64,000 nt of DNA. Source: Pseudoalteromonas sp. '520P1 No. 423' (lineage in GTDB: Bacteria > Pseudomonadota > Gammaproteobacteria > Enterobacterales > Alteromonadaceae). The notes under the pieces were generated by a model that made no database searches, had not been told where the DNA came from, and was given only the letters and a program-made list of their open reading frames with translations. The position numbers and the translations under genes were made by a program. Positions within the stretch are counted from its first letter, which is position 1. Every line of letters starts with the position of its first letter. Positions 39,838-48,313 of this stretch are shown one piece after another. The stretch covers positions 62,001 through 126,000 of the forward strand of contig NZ_BBZB01000001.1 of NCBI RefSeq assembly GCF_001269985.1, given 5' to 3'.

Positions 39838-40006
39838 GGCTGGAAGAGGTGCGTTATTCAGGTAACAAGTTTTAGGAGAGCAAACTCCGATGAGAACTTG
39901 TGATGGGAATTAACGCCGAGAGATTTTTATTATTTGCTTTAATAAAATTTCGGGCGATTGGGTTGAATCCTAATTGACTGTCACCTAATGGTGGAGAGCT
40001 TCTGGT
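39838..40006 (+). ncRNA. Lysine riboswitch (L box) aptamer
   Basis: The 5' leader of the dapA-like gene contains the conserved L-box blocks in order: GGAAGAGGTGCGTT at the P1/P2 junction, a TTTTAGGAGAG...TGATG block, GGGAATTAACGCCGAGAG, the CGGGCGATTGGGTTGAATCC block, GACTGTCACC, and the closing TGGTGGAGAGCTTCTGG. The last pairs with CTGGAAG at the 5' end to close P1. Order, spacing and length (about 170) match gammaproteobacterial lysine aptamers such as that of E. coli lysC. The riboswitch would lower expression of the downstream four-gene cassette when lysine is plentiful. Confidence 0.93.
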
Positions 40007-40010
40007 CTTA

Positions 40011-40038
40011 AAGAATTTAGGCTATTAGCCTTTTTCTT
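40011..40038 (+). terminator. Probable expression-platform terminator of the lysine riboswitch
   Basis: Directly after the aptamer, AGGCT-ATT-AGCCT is followed by TTTTCTTCTT, and the AAGAA ahead of it may extend the stem against TTCTT. The stem is short, so switching could instead involve the second hairpin AGCCC/GGGCT at about 40042-40090 near the start codon. Either is inferred from layout. Confidence 0.6.
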
Positions 40039-40120
40039 CTTAAGCCCATTGCTCTTCGAATTTAATATGTTCGATTGGTAAATACGGGCTCTCACCCAAA
40101 AACTACCACTCGAATATGAT

Positions 40121-41020
40121 ATGAGTTCGGTAGAGATGAACCAAAAATATAACTTAAATGACTATCCTTTATGGACTGCGCTAGTCACGCCTTTTGATGC
40201 TCAAGATAATATTGATTTTGCAACATTAGAAAATTTAGTTGCTGATCAGGTTGCTGCAAATAATGGCATTCTATTATTAGGCAGTACAGGTGAAGGCCTA
40301 GCGCTTACTTTAGACGAACATAAATCTATTGTTGAATTTGTATGTCAATTACAACCAAATGTGCCTTTAATGGCCGCAGTCGGTGGCAGTAACTTAAAAC
40401 AACAACAAGAATGGGTTTCATACTGTAATCAACTGCCAATTGATTCATATTTACTTGGTTCTCCACTTTACGCTAAACCGGGCATTGTAGGACAAACTCA
40501 ATGGTTTGATGCTTTATTATCGACTGCTAATTTCCCTTGTATGATCTATAACGTACCAGGGCGTAGTGCAGTTGAAGTTGAGCCTGAAGTAATTCAAAAC
40601 CTATCTCATCATAAAAACTTATGGGCTATGAAAGAAGCCAGTGGTGACATTAGCAAATTTGAAAGTTTTAGAACTGCGGCTCCAGAATTATCTATTTTTA
40701 GCGGTGATGACGCCCTACTACCTTATTTCGCTCAAGCTGGCGCTAGAGGGTTAGTATCAGTTGCAGCAAATGCTTGGCCTGAACAAACGGCTGAATTTGT
40801 TCGTCGCGCATTGTTAGGTACATGCCCTAACCTTTTTCAAACATGGACTAAATCCGTAAATAGCTTATTTGCTGTGGCAAATCCAATTCCCGTAAAAGTA
40901 TTAATGCAACAGCAAGGTCGTTTGCCTTTAGCTGATTTAAGACCGCCATTAACACATCTTGAATTAACCGACTTTTCAGCAATAAAACAAGCAAACTCAA
41001 CAATTTTATCTTGGCAATAA
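40121..41020 (+). CDS. 4-hydroxy-tetrahydrodipicolinate synthase-like protein (DapA paralogue)
   Basis: DapA/NAL-superfamily TIM barrel, 299 residues. DapA condenses pyruvate with aspartate semialdehyde at the head of the DAP/lysine branch. The Schiff-base lysine is in WAMKEASGD, the catalytic tyrosine in MIYNVPGRS (with the DapA-type arginine), and PLYAKP holds the second tyrosine. The usual GTTGE loop is GSTGE, a conservative Thr-to-Ser change. Sequence overall is clearly divergent from E. coli DapA, so a second canonical dapA may exist elsewhere. It is the first gene after the lysine riboswitch. Start at 40121 lacks a clear ribosome binding site; an ATG at 40136 is the alternative. Confidence 0.8.
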   Translation: MSSVEMNQKYNLNDYPLWTALVTPFDAQDNIDFATLENLVADQVAANNGILLLGSTGEGLALTLDEHKSIVEFVCQLQPNVPLMAAVGGSNLKQQQEWVSYCNQLPIDSYLLGSPLYAKPGIVGQTQWFDALLSTANFPCMIYNVPGRSAVEVEPEVIQNLSHHKNLWAMKEASGDISKFESFRTAAPELSIFSGDDALLPYFAQAGARGLVSVAANAWPEQTAEFVRRALLGTCPNLFQTWTKSVNSLFAVANPIPVKVLMQQQGRLPLADLRPPLTHLELTDFSAIKQANSTILSWQ

Positions 41021-41053
41021 CAAAATTTTAGATTTAAGAATAGGTATATAAAA

Positions 41054-41794
41054 ATGAACTGGTTAGAACTTTTAAATAATTTAGAAAACGGCACGGTACG
41101 CGCGGCAACTCAAGACGAAAATGGTCAATGGCATGCTAATGTTCAAGTTAAAAAAGGCATTTTAGAAGCTTTTAAAAATGGCTCTAACATTGAATTTCCA
41201 GGTGGCTTTGTAGATAAAGATAACTTAGCACCACGTGGTTTTTCAGCGCAAGATAATGTACGTATGGTTCCTGGTGGTTCAAGTGTACGCCGTGGTGCTC
41301 ATGTTGCATCAGGTACTATCATCATGCCACCAGCCTATGTAAATATTGGTGCTTATGTTGGCGCGGGCACTATGGTTGATAGTAACGTACTTGTTGGTTC
41401 ATGTGCACAAATAGGCGAAAACGTACATTTAAGTGCAGCTGTGCAAATTGGTGGTGTATTAGAGCCGATTGGTGCAAGCCCAGTTGTTGTTGAAGACGAT
41501 GCATTTATTGGTGCTGGTTGTGTTTTAGTTGAGGGTGTTGTAATCAAAAAAGGTGCTGTATTAGCACCAGGTGTTCGTCTTTCAGCAACAATCCCTGTTT
41601 ATGACTGTGTGAATGAACGTGTATTAGATAAAGGCGAAGCCATTCCTGAAAATGCAATTGTAATTCCAGGTTCTCGCCCATCTTCTAGCGAATGGGGTAA
41701 AGCACAAGGTTTAAGCATGTCATGTGCATTAATCGTGAAATACCGCGATGAGCAAAGCGACGCATCTTTAGAGTTAGAAGATATTTTAAGATAA
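41054..41794 (+). CDS. Tetrahydrodipicolinate N-succinyltransferase-like protein (DapD family)
   Basis: Left-handed beta-helix acyltransferase of 246 residues. DapD succinylates tetrahydrodipicolinate. The hexapeptide core is clear: PPAYVNIGAYVGAGTMVDSNVLVGSCAQIGENVHLSAAVQIGGVLEP, followed by EDDAFIGAGCVLVEGVVI. The catalytic aspartate (MVD) and glutamate (LVEGV) positions of E. coli DapD are kept. The N-terminus is some 20-30 residues shorter than in E. coli (274) and the GGGVG-type segment is changed to AAVQIGG, so this is a divergent member. Gaps of 33 and 17 bases to its neighbours indicate an operon. Confidence 0.82.
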   Translation: MNWLELLNNLENGTVRAATQDENGQWHANVQVKKGILEAFKNGSNIEFPGGFVDKDNLAPRGFSAQDNVRMVPGGSSVRRGAHVASGTIIMPPAYVNIGAYVGAGTMVDSNVLVGSCAQIGENVHLSAAVQIGGVLEPIGASPVVVEDDAFIGAGCVLVEGVVIKKGAVLAPGVRLSATIPVYDCVNERVLDKGEAIPENAIVIPGSRPSSSEWGKAQGLSMSCALIVKYRDEQSDASLELEDILR

Positions 41795-41811
41795 GTGAAA
41801 TTAGGATCATT

Positions 41812-43026
41812 ATGAGTTTTTTGAGCACGCAAGTTCGCCAACATATCGATACCATAAGTAAAAATGAGCCTTACCCATTTTTTACTTATGATTTAGATGG
41901 TTTAGCTGAACATTTACAAAACCTAACCTCATCGATCAGTGATTCAGGTATAAAGTTATGGTATGCAGTTAAAGCTAACCCGCTTTCTTCCATCATTAAA
42001 ACGATAAATAAATCTGGTTTTAATTTTGATGTTGCAAGCAGTGGCGAATTAAAACAAGTACTCAAACAAGGTATAGATCCTAATCGTGTTCTTAATACTG
42101 GCCCAGCCAAAAGCAAACGCCAAATTAATGAGTTTATTAATTTAGGCGTACGCACATTTGTTGCTGAGAGCCTTAACCAAGTAGCTTGGTTGAATGAAGA
42201 AGCTACAGCACAAGAAGTTGAGCTAAACATATTACTAAGAGTGCAGCTACGCTGGCCTGAAGGTGAAAAAAATCCATTAGGTGGCGATAGCTTAACGCCA
42301 TTTGGTTTAGGGTGTGAGCAATGGCAAGCACTTAATATTGCTGATTACGCACAGCTGAACTTTACTGGTTTACATATTTTTCAGTGGGGCAATATGCTCA
42401 GCACTGAAAAATTAGCTGATTTATGGTCACAGATGGTTGCACCTTTACAGCAATTAGCCACAGATTTAGGTTTTAAATTAAAAACGCTCGATTTAGGCGG
42501 TGGTTTAGGTATTCCTTATACTGAAAAAGATCAACAATTACATTGGCCTGAATTAATCGAAGCGCTGAGCCTTATCAAAAAAAATGCAGCCGTTGAACAA
42601 CTTTGGATGGAGCTAGGTCGTTATGCTGTGGGTGAATACGGTTATTACGCCAACCCTGTGGTCGAGCAAAAGCAAAACTACGGTGTAGACCAACTCATTA
42701 TGGCTGGCGGTATTAACCACATTTTACGTCCAGCAGTGACATATCAAGATTTCCCGGCATTATTATTAAGGAAATCTAATGCGCCTAGTAAATCATTTAA
42801 TGTGCATGGACCCTTATGTACTGCACTAGATAGCTTAGGTGAACATACTTTCGCAAGTGATATAAATGAAAATGACTGGCTGGTATTCAATCAATGTGGT
42901 GCTTACGGTTTTACTGAAAGCATGCCTTATTTTTTATGCCATGAACTTGCTGCAGAATATGTGATTGAAAATAATCAAACTCACTGTATTCGCCCAGCTC
43001 AACCCGCTCAAAGCTATTTGTATTAA
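41812..43026 (+). CDS. PLP-dependent decarboxylase, fold type III (DAP/ornithine family)
   Basis: Alanine-racemase-fold decarboxylase of 404 residues. The PLP lysine is K54 in WYAVKANP. FDVASSGELKQ, the glycine-rich LGGGLGIPY and ELGRYAVGEYGYY follow. The active-site cysteine is C336 in GPLCTALDSLGE. Canonical DAP decarboxylase (LysA) has CESxD here, where the Glu contacts the distal amino group; this protein has CTALD, closer to the clade containing BtrK-like and exosortase-associated decarboxylases. Lysine-riboswitch control and neighbours argue for a DAP- or lysine-related substrate, but the motif warns against simply calling it lysA. AGGA lies 7 bases before the ATG. Confidence 0.8.
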   Translation: MSFLSTQVRQHIDTISKNEPYPFFTYDLDGLAEHLQNLTSSISDSGIKLWYAVKANPLSSIIKTINKSGFNFDVASSGELKQVLKQGIDPNRVLNTGPAKSKRQINEFINLGVRTFVAESLNQVAWLNEEATAQEVELNILLRVQLRWPEGEKNPLGGDSLTPFGLGCEQWQALNIADYAQLNFTGLHIFQWGNMLSTEKLADLWSQMVAPLQQLATDLGFKLKTLDLGGGLGIPYTEKDQQLHWPELIEALSLIKKNAAVEQLWMELGRYAVGEYGYYANPVVEQKQNYGVDQLIMAGGINHILRPAVTYQDFPALLLRKSNAPSKSFNVHGPLCTALDSLGEHTFASDINENDWLVFNQCGAYGFTESMPYFLCHELAAEYVIENNQTHCIRPAQPAQSYLY

Positions 43027-43037
43027 GGTAATTGGTT

Positions 43038-44168
43038 ATGACAGCACACGTAACAAACCAAATCACACAAGAAGATATTCAAGTTGGCGAAATTGCTAAC
43101 GGTTTACGATTAACGATCCCTGTTTATCGTATAAAAGGCAATGGCACTGGTCCCAAAGTATATATTCAAGCAAATATGCATGGTGCGGAAGTACAAGGTA
43201 ATGCCGTAATTTATCAGTTACTTGAGCAGTTAAAAGACATGCATTTAACTTCTGATATCACGTTAGTGCCCTATGCAAACCCAATCGGTTGTAATCAAAA
43301 ATCAGGTGAATTCACTTTAGGTCGCTTTGATCCTATCACAGGCACCAATTGGAATCGCATGTACCAAGATAATAGTCATTTGGTAAACGAGTTTGCAAAT
43401 AAACACTTAGGTAGTGATATCGAAACTATTAAAAGCGAATTTAGACAAGCACTGATATCTGAAGTAGATAAAATATTAGATGGTCCTGCTTATGCCATTA
43501 CTACAGGTAAACGCATTGCATTAAACTTACAAAAATTAGCGCATCAAGCTGATATCGTACTTGATTTACATACAGGGCCAATCTCAAGTAAGCATTTATA
43601 TTGTCCTGAATATGCAAAATCTAGTGCAAGCTATTTTGATATTCCACATGTACTTATGATCCCTAATGATTTTGATGGTGCAATGGATGAAGCAAACTTT
43701 TGCCCTTGGTGGAACCTAACAGAAACACTTGCAACTTTAGGGAAATATTTCCCGGTTGCAGTGGAAGCCTTTACTGTTGAACTGGGCTCTCAAGAGCTAA
43801 TTGATCTGAAAGAAGCGAAACACGATGCTAATAGTATTTTAAGTTATTTAACTTACAAAGAAGCATTTACAGACTCAGAGCACCGACCTAAATCCATGTC
43901 ACGATATGTATGTGAATTAAAAGATTACATTGCATTTTATGCGCCTATGGGTGGCATGATTGAATATTTAGCTCCGCTTGGCAGCCATATAAAGGCCGGT
44001 GATCCAATTGCCAATATATTGTGCATGGAAAGATACTTATCAGAACAACCATTACAGTCGATTAGCTTTGATCAAGATGCCATTACGATTTTGCACTTTG
44101 CATCTGCAAGCGTAAATCAAGGTACTGAACTTTATAAATTTTTTACCAATTACCAAAAGCTCACCTAG
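43038..44168 (+). CDS. AstE/AspA-family zinc deacylase (candidate desuccinylase)
   Basis: M14-like zinc carboxypeptidase fold of the succinylglutamate desuccinylase/aspartoacylase family. From the ATG at 43038 (AAGG nine bases upstream; a TTG at 43032 is in frame) it has 376 residues. The zinc ligands are H48 and E51 in NMHGAE and H178 in LDLHTG; the general base is E248 in FTVELGS; NWNRMY supplies a substrate arginine. The C-terminal third resembles a barrel-sandwich hybrid domain (YAPMGGMIEYLAPLGSHIKAGDPI). In this riboswitch cassette beside a DapD-like succinyltransferase, removal of an N-succinyl group is the natural hypothesis, standing in for DapE. That is inference. Confidence 0.8.
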   Translation: MTAHVTNQITQEDIQVGEIANGLRLTIPVYRIKGNGTGPKVYIQANMHGAEVQGNAVIYQLLEQLKDMHLTSDITLVPYANPIGCNQKSGEFTLGRFDPITGTNWNRMYQDNSHLVNEFANKHLGSDIETIKSEFRQALISEVDKILDGPAYAITTGKRIALNLQKLAHQADIVLDLHTGPISSKHLYCPEYAKSSASYFDIPHVLMIPNDFDGAMDEANFCPWWNLTETLATLGKYFPVAVEAFTVELGSQELIDLKEAKHDANSILSYLTYKEAFTDSEHRPKSMSRYVCELKDYIAFYAPMGGMIEYLAPLGSHIKAGDPIANILCMERYLSEQPLQSISFDQDAITILHFASASVNQGTELYKFFTNYQKLT

Positions 44169-44230
44169 CAAATTAGTGAGTTCAAACAATATTGCGTGAG
44201 AGTCATAGATCATAAATTTATGGCTACTCA

Positions 44231-44262
44231 AGGCAAACGGTGAAAATCGTTTGCCTTTTTCT
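44231..44262 (+). terminator. Rho-independent terminator of the lysine-riboswitch cassette
   Basis: GGCAAACG/CGTTTGCC, an 8-bp stem with an 8-base loop, is followed by TTTTTCTTTTT, about 65 bases after the hydrolase stop. It closes the four-gene operon. Confidence 0.92.
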
Positions 44263-44323
44263 TTTTAGATTACAATTAAATTAAGTATACTAGCTAAAAA
44301 TTAACCTACCCAAAAACTTCATC

Positions 44324-45352
44324 ATGGATTTGTTTACTAAATTTATTAGCGTGTCATTACTGAGCGTCAGCTTTGTCAATGTTGCAGAGCAAGAGGTTGA
44401 GCCACAAAAAGAACAACATGCTCAAGTAAAACAATGTGTTTTAAATGAATTATTATCTGGCGATGACTCACAAACTATCGCTGATTTAAAAAATAAATGT
44501 AAAGAGCTCGCTGAAGAAAAACAAATTACTGCAATTGATAAACGCGTTTCAAGGGAGTTAGTATCTCAGAGTAATCCTAATGTGATCACACCACATAAAC
44601 GTAATTATATACTGCCAGTCACGTATATGAATAGTCCTAACAATATTCCAATTATTGACTCTGAAGGACTAGAAGAAAATGAAGAAGTACTCGATAACTT
44701 TGAAGCTAAGTTCCAATTATCATTAAAAGTACCTGTCTTTGATAATTTTTCTGATGACGATCAAGCTGTATATTTTGCTTTTACAATGCAATCATATTGG
44801 CAAGTATATAATTCCGAAATTTCAGCGCCATTTAGAGAAACTAACTACCAACCAGAAATCTATTGGGCTAATATTCTCGATAAAGAAAATACCCTTTGGG
44901 GTGATGAAATGGTAGTGTTTTTAGGTGCTGAACATCAATCTAATGGTAAAAGTACTGCGCTTTCACGTTCTTGGAATCGAATTTATGCTAATTTAATTTG
45001 GGAGCAAAGTGGTTTCGTTTTCAGCTTTAAACCTTGGTACAGATTACCTGAAGATAAAAAAGAAGATCCTACTCACCCAGAAGGTGATGATAATCCAGAT
45101 ATTCATAAGTACATGGGGTATTACGAGTTATCAGGGGCTTATCGTTATAAAGAACACGAATTTGGCTTTATGAGCCGTAATAACTTAAGTAATGATAACC
45201 GTGGTGCATTACAGCTAGATTGGTCATTTCCACTTTGGGGTCGATTACGTGGGTACGCGCAATACTTTAATGGTTATGGTGAGAGCTTAATAGATTACAA
45301 TGCCTCAGTAGAACGTTTTGGGGTTGGTATATTATTAAGTGACTTATTATAA
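44324..45352 (+). CDS. pldA: Outer-membrane phospholipase A (PldA)
   Basis: Calcium-dependent outer-membrane phospholipase that degrades phospholipids mislocalised to the outer leaflet. Family catalytic residues are all visible: H204 and S206 in EHQSNGKS and N218 in SRSWNR. The barrel strands follow and the chain ends FGVGILLSDLL. The protein has 342 residues with a weak signal peptide and a N-terminal segment of about 75 charged residues (QKEQHAQVKQCVLNELL...), longer than in E. coli PldA (289). The rest of the length difference is in loops. Confidence 0.93.
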   Translation: MDLFTKFISVSLLSVSFVNVAEQEVEPQKEQHAQVKQCVLNELLSGDDSQTIADLKNKCKELAEEKQITAIDKRVSRELVSQSNPNVITPHKRNYILPVTYMNSPNNIPIIDSEGLEENEEVLDNFEAKFQLSLKVPVFDNFSDDDQAVYFAFTMQSYWQVYNSEISAPFRETNYQPEIYWANILDKENTLWGDEMVVFLGAEHQSNGKSTALSRSWNRIYANLIWEQSGFVFSFKPWYRLPEDKKEDPTHPEGDDNPDIHKYMGYYELSGAYRYKEHEFGFMSRNNLSNDNRGALQLDWSFPLWGRLRGYAQYFNGYGESLIDYNASVERFGVGILLSDLL

Positions 45353-45368
45353 AGTCATAAATTTATGC

Positions 45369-45395
45369 TTAAGGTGGTTATTCTAGCCACCTTAA
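45369..45395. terminator. Bidirectional terminator between pldA and 45406
   Basis: TTAAGGTGG/CCACCTTAA, a 9-bp perfect inverted repeat with a 9-base loop between convergent genes. No T-run is present, so strength is uncertain. Confidence 0.65.
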
Positions 45396-45405
45396 CTAAC
45401 TTAAT

Positions 45406-45681
45406 TTATGGCTGCTGATACAATTCAATTAACAACTCTTTAAGCTTAGCAAATTGCCCTTTACTTTTTGCAATTCTAATCAAATGCTCTAAATCAACAG
45501 CAATCGTTTTCGAAAATCTTTTTTGTTTATAAGCAACATCTAACCATTTACTTAAAAATCGATTTTCATGCATAGCATTAAAACCACACTCGCCATTTTC
45601 TTGCGCAATCGCCAAAGACACCAAACCACACCAAGACATATTCGTTATAGACTGTTTATAGTCGTTCACACCAAAATCCAT
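45406..45681 (-). CDS. Small hypothetical protein (91 aa)
   Basis: No family recognised. The predicted product is soluble, with two cysteines near the middle (WCGLVSLAIAQENGECGF) and a C-terminal helical half rich in leucine and lysine (VDLEHLIRIAKSKGQFAKLKELLIELYQQP). Support is moderate: a clean frame between a bidirectional hairpin and an AT-rich gap, and no overlap with another gene on either strand. Upstream AT-rich sequence shows no convincing ribosome binding site. Confidence 0.5.
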   Translation of the reverse strand: MDFGVNDYKQSITNMSWCGLVSLAIAQENGECGFNAMHENRFLSKWLDVAYKQKRFSKTIAVDLEHLIRIAKSKGQFAKLKELLIELYQQP

Positions 45682-45882
45682 ATAAGTTAATTGTCAATCA
45701 AGTACCTATAATAATACACAAAACTCATAAATTTAAAATATCAATTGTTCATTTTTTATCAAACCCTTTGGTTATCTTACAATTTTTCACAGGGTTTAAG
45801 ACAATTTCTCACAAACTCAAAACAGATAAGCTTTAAACTATTCGTTAGTAATTTCTTACTGACACTAAAAGGGTTTTCATAT

Positions 45883-46456
45883 ATGAAAAAAATCTCACTT
45901 TTATTAATTAGTATTACTTTATTTAGTTTTATGCCATGTTTGGCTAGTGCGAATAACTTCCCCCCCTGCAATTTTTGCAAAAAATGAAAGCCATAATACA
46001 GATTCGATCTCAAGTATCGGTATAGAAATCCCCTTTGGTGATCCTCACTCTCATTTTGGTGCCTATATGACCTCAGCAATTGGCTATGCTGATATCACTG
46101 ATAAAACAGGCAATAGCAATGATTATCTTACATGGGATACAGGTTTTAAATTTGGCTACTTTTCTGATATATCAATTTATGGCGAAGTCGGTTTAGATTT
46201 ATTTGAGCTTATTTGGGACGATTTAAATGACAAACATGAAGATGAACGCACTTATTATTACGATAATGAAGAATATGATTATTTTGATACAGAACGCCAA
46301 GATGATGATATTGATGGGTATATAGGTGTAGGCATTGGATTTGATCTCAAACCAATCAAAATAGATGTATTTACAAGATTACGACAAATAGATGGTAATA
46401 ACTGGGAGTCAAAAGAACATTTATATAGTGGCTTACAATTATCGATTGTATTTTAA
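45883..46456 (+). pseudogene. Outer-membrane beta-barrel protein, frameshifted at a C7 tract
   Basis: The ATG at 45883 opens a signal peptide (MKKISLLLISITLFSFMPCL-ASA) whose frame ends at a TGA just after a run of seven C residues (45960-45966). The +1 frame then continues without a stop to 46456 with barrel-type sequence (SISSIGIEIPFGDPHSHFGAY, LTWDTGFKFGYFSDISIYGEVGLDLFE, a final LQLSIVF). Removing one C joins the two into about 190 residues running NNFPPAIFAKNES. The middle is very rich in Asp, Glu and Tyr. It may be a real mutation, phase variation by slipped-strand mispairing, or a sequencing error. Family not recognised beyond small OmpA/OmpW-like barrels. Confidence 0.8.
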
Positions 46457-46460
46457 GCTT

Positions 46461-46497
46461 AAGAGGCTAATTTAATTTGATTATGAATTAGCCTCTT
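46461..46497. terminator. Bidirectional terminator between convergent genes
   Basis: AAGAGGCTAATT/AATTAGCCTCTT, perfect 12-bp arms around a 13-base loop, followed on the plus strand by TATTTTTTAG. It separates the frameshifted barrel gene from the convergent fabY-like gene. Confidence 0.85.
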
Positions 46498-46503
46498 TAT
46501 TTT

Positions 46504-47403
46504 TTAGCTTTTAGGCAATACCACAAAAATACCTTCAAACTCTGCAACGGCTTCTTCGCCATCATATACAATAACCGGTACGATAAATTTAGCTTTATCA
46601 CCACTAGATAGTTTGGCGAGTTTACCTTCACAGTCACTTAATTTAACACTTGCTTTAGGCTGTGTTTTTAACGGTTTTAAGTATTTAATATTGGCATCAG
46701 CTAATACAATCTCACCTTCAAGATCTTGCTCTTTAAGGGCTAAGTATGTTGCACCCCAACCAGTTAAAGTTGCCAAACTATAAATCGATCCTGCAAACAT
46801 AGAGCCATGAAGATTTACATTCGCACCAAAATCAGCACGAGTGGTAAATTGCCAATCGGTGTAACTTTCAACTTTTATACCCATCGCATCAGAGATAGGA
46901 ATTGATTCACGCCATGTATTTTGTAATACCTGCGCCCAATCAGGATGCCTAAACCATCCAGGTTGAGATGGGCGTTTTTTTACCATACGATAATGCTGAA
47001 TATCACCATATGCTAAGTGTGCTTTTTCTTTTACTTCATAACCATGACTTTGATAAAAATTAAGCGCGCGTTCTCTTGCAAACAGCACTAGCTCATCAAC
47101 ATCTTGCTCCCAAGCTAGCAACTCTAATTCATTTAATAATCGACTACCTAAATGCTGGCCTCTATGTTCATCAGATACTGCCATATAGCGAACCTGCGCT
47201 TGAACATGGCTATTAAAGTGTAATCTTGCTACGCCTAAAACATCACCTTTATTATTTTTAATAAATCTATGTTCAGAGTCTTGTTCTAAATCATCTTGCT
47301 CTGATCCCCTAGGTTGATCCCAAGGAGCACGTAAAACTTGCCAACGTAATTGATAATAATCTTGCCAGTCTTGGCTACTGTTGGGTGTTGTCACCTTAAA
47401 CAT
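46504..47403 (-). CDS. fabY: GNAT acetyltransferase-hotdog thioesterase fusion (FabY/YiiD-like)
   Basis: Two-domain protein. The N-terminal half (about 1-150) is a GNAT acetyltransferase with the acetyl-CoA loop VSDEHRGQHLGSRLL and a FYQSHGYE end. The C-terminal half (about 165-299) is the YiiD-type thioesterase hotdog (NVNLHGSMFAGSIYSLATLTGWGAT). E. coli YiiD, renamed FabY, has this same fusion and has been linked to initiation of fatty acid synthesis. The frame is open to 47481, but the ATG at 47403 has AGGAA six bases upstream and gives 299 residues. In E. coli the gene is next to dtd and yihY; here they lie 2-4 kb away. Confidence 0.82.
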   Translation of the reverse strand: MFKVTTPNSSQDWQDYYQLRWQVLRAPWDQPRGSEQDDLEQDSEHRFIKNNKGDVLGVARLHFNSHVQAQVRYMAVSDEHRGQHLGSRLLNELELLAWEQDVDELVLFARERALNFYQSHGYEVKEKAHLAYGDIQHYRMVKKRPSQPGWFRHPDWAQVLQNTWRESIPISDAMGIKVESYTDWQFTTRADFGANVNLHGSMFAGSIYSLATLTGWGATYLALKEQDLEGEIVLADANIKYLKPLKTQPKASVKLSDCEGKLAKLSSGDKAKFIVPVIVYDGEEAVAEFEGIFVVLPKS

Positions 47404-47557
47404 AAAAATTCCTGTTGAAGCGGTTTTATTTGCAAAATACCATACAACAAAAAACCTGAAGATAAAATACATCATTGGCATGATCGCTAAAGCTTGACTA
47501 TGCTCCTAAGTCAATCCTTGAATTTTTAATTTTAAGAAATCAATTAGCTAGGAATGT

Positions 47558-48247
47558 ATGGATTATATTAAAGCCAAAACAGGCGTGATCAGTAGCAACT
47601 TTATAAAACATTGTAATGATATTGGTCATGTTATTTATTGGCATAAACAATATGGTCAAAGTATACAAGTGAGGCAACATAAGCAATTAAGGTGGCTGCT
47701 AATAGATCAAACATTACAATCAGTTATAGAAAAAGATAATCCAGAACATCTGCTTTTCCCTCATTTAAAAACACTCTCTGAAATATGGCAACCATTAGCA
47801 GAACCACAGTCAGTGCTAGAACTCGGTTTAGGTGCAGGTGCTATCCGAAATTATTTACATCTCCACTATCCTAAAGCCAATATCATTACAGTAGAAAAAG
47901 ACTCAGAAATAATACATTGTTACAAAAAGTATTTTGGTGGTTTTGCAGCTTCAAATTTACATTGTGAAGATGCTACCGTTGAGCTTAAAGGCAAACAAAC
48001 TTTTGATTGGATAATTGTTGATTTATTTTGTAAAGTTGATCCGCCCATTTTTTTATTCAAGCAAGATTTTTACGAAGATATTTATCATGTGCTCAATTCA
48101 AATGGCTGGCTATTTATTAACTTTGTTGCAGAGCATGAATCTCAATTAATTCAACTAAAAAAAACACTCAAAAATGTATTTAAAACACCCGCTGACCATT
48201 TAATGGTACCTGGATATAGTAATCATTTATTATGGCTTCAAGTTTAA
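47558..48247 (+). CDS. Spermidine-synthase-like methyltransferase-fold protein
   Basis: A 229-residue Rossmann-fold protein of the spermidine synthase-like group. The binding loop VLELGLGAGAIRNYL, the acidic strand IITVEKDSEII, and DATVELKGKQTFDWIIVDLF are in the positions of the SpeE nucleotide-binding site. It lacks the SpeE N-terminal domain and, as far as I can see, the complete spermidine synthase active site, so polyamine synthesis should not be assumed. Such short proteins are usually annotated only as spermidine synthase family or methyltransferase. It is divergent from fabY and 66 bases ahead of the dehydrogenase gene, in the same direction. Confidence 0.65.
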   Translation: MDYIKAKTGVISSNFIKHCNDIGHVIYWHKQYGQSIQVRQHKQLRWLLIDQTLQSVIEKDNPEHLLFPHLKTLSEIWQPLAEPQSVLELGLGAGAIRNYLHLHYPKANIITVEKDSEIIHCYKKYFGGFAASNLHCEDATVELKGKQTFDWIIVDLFCKVDPPIFLFKQDFYEDIYHVLNSNGWLFINFVAEHESQLIQLKKTLKNVFKTPADHLMVPGYSNHLLWLQV

Positions 48248-48313
48248 AACTTTATTGTTAAAAAATAGCTAAAAGGTATGATAAATATTAGCTGAAACAA
48301 TAAAGAATTAAAA

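Noticed and set aside
39541..39840. A small gene between the terminator and the riboswitch
   Set aside because: No frame of useful length with a start signal; the sequence is AT-rich leader and promoter space.
45777..46079. Minus-strand frame over the C7 tract and the signal peptide
   Set aside because: The plus strand shows a signal peptide and barrel split at a homopolymer, a better explanation for the region.
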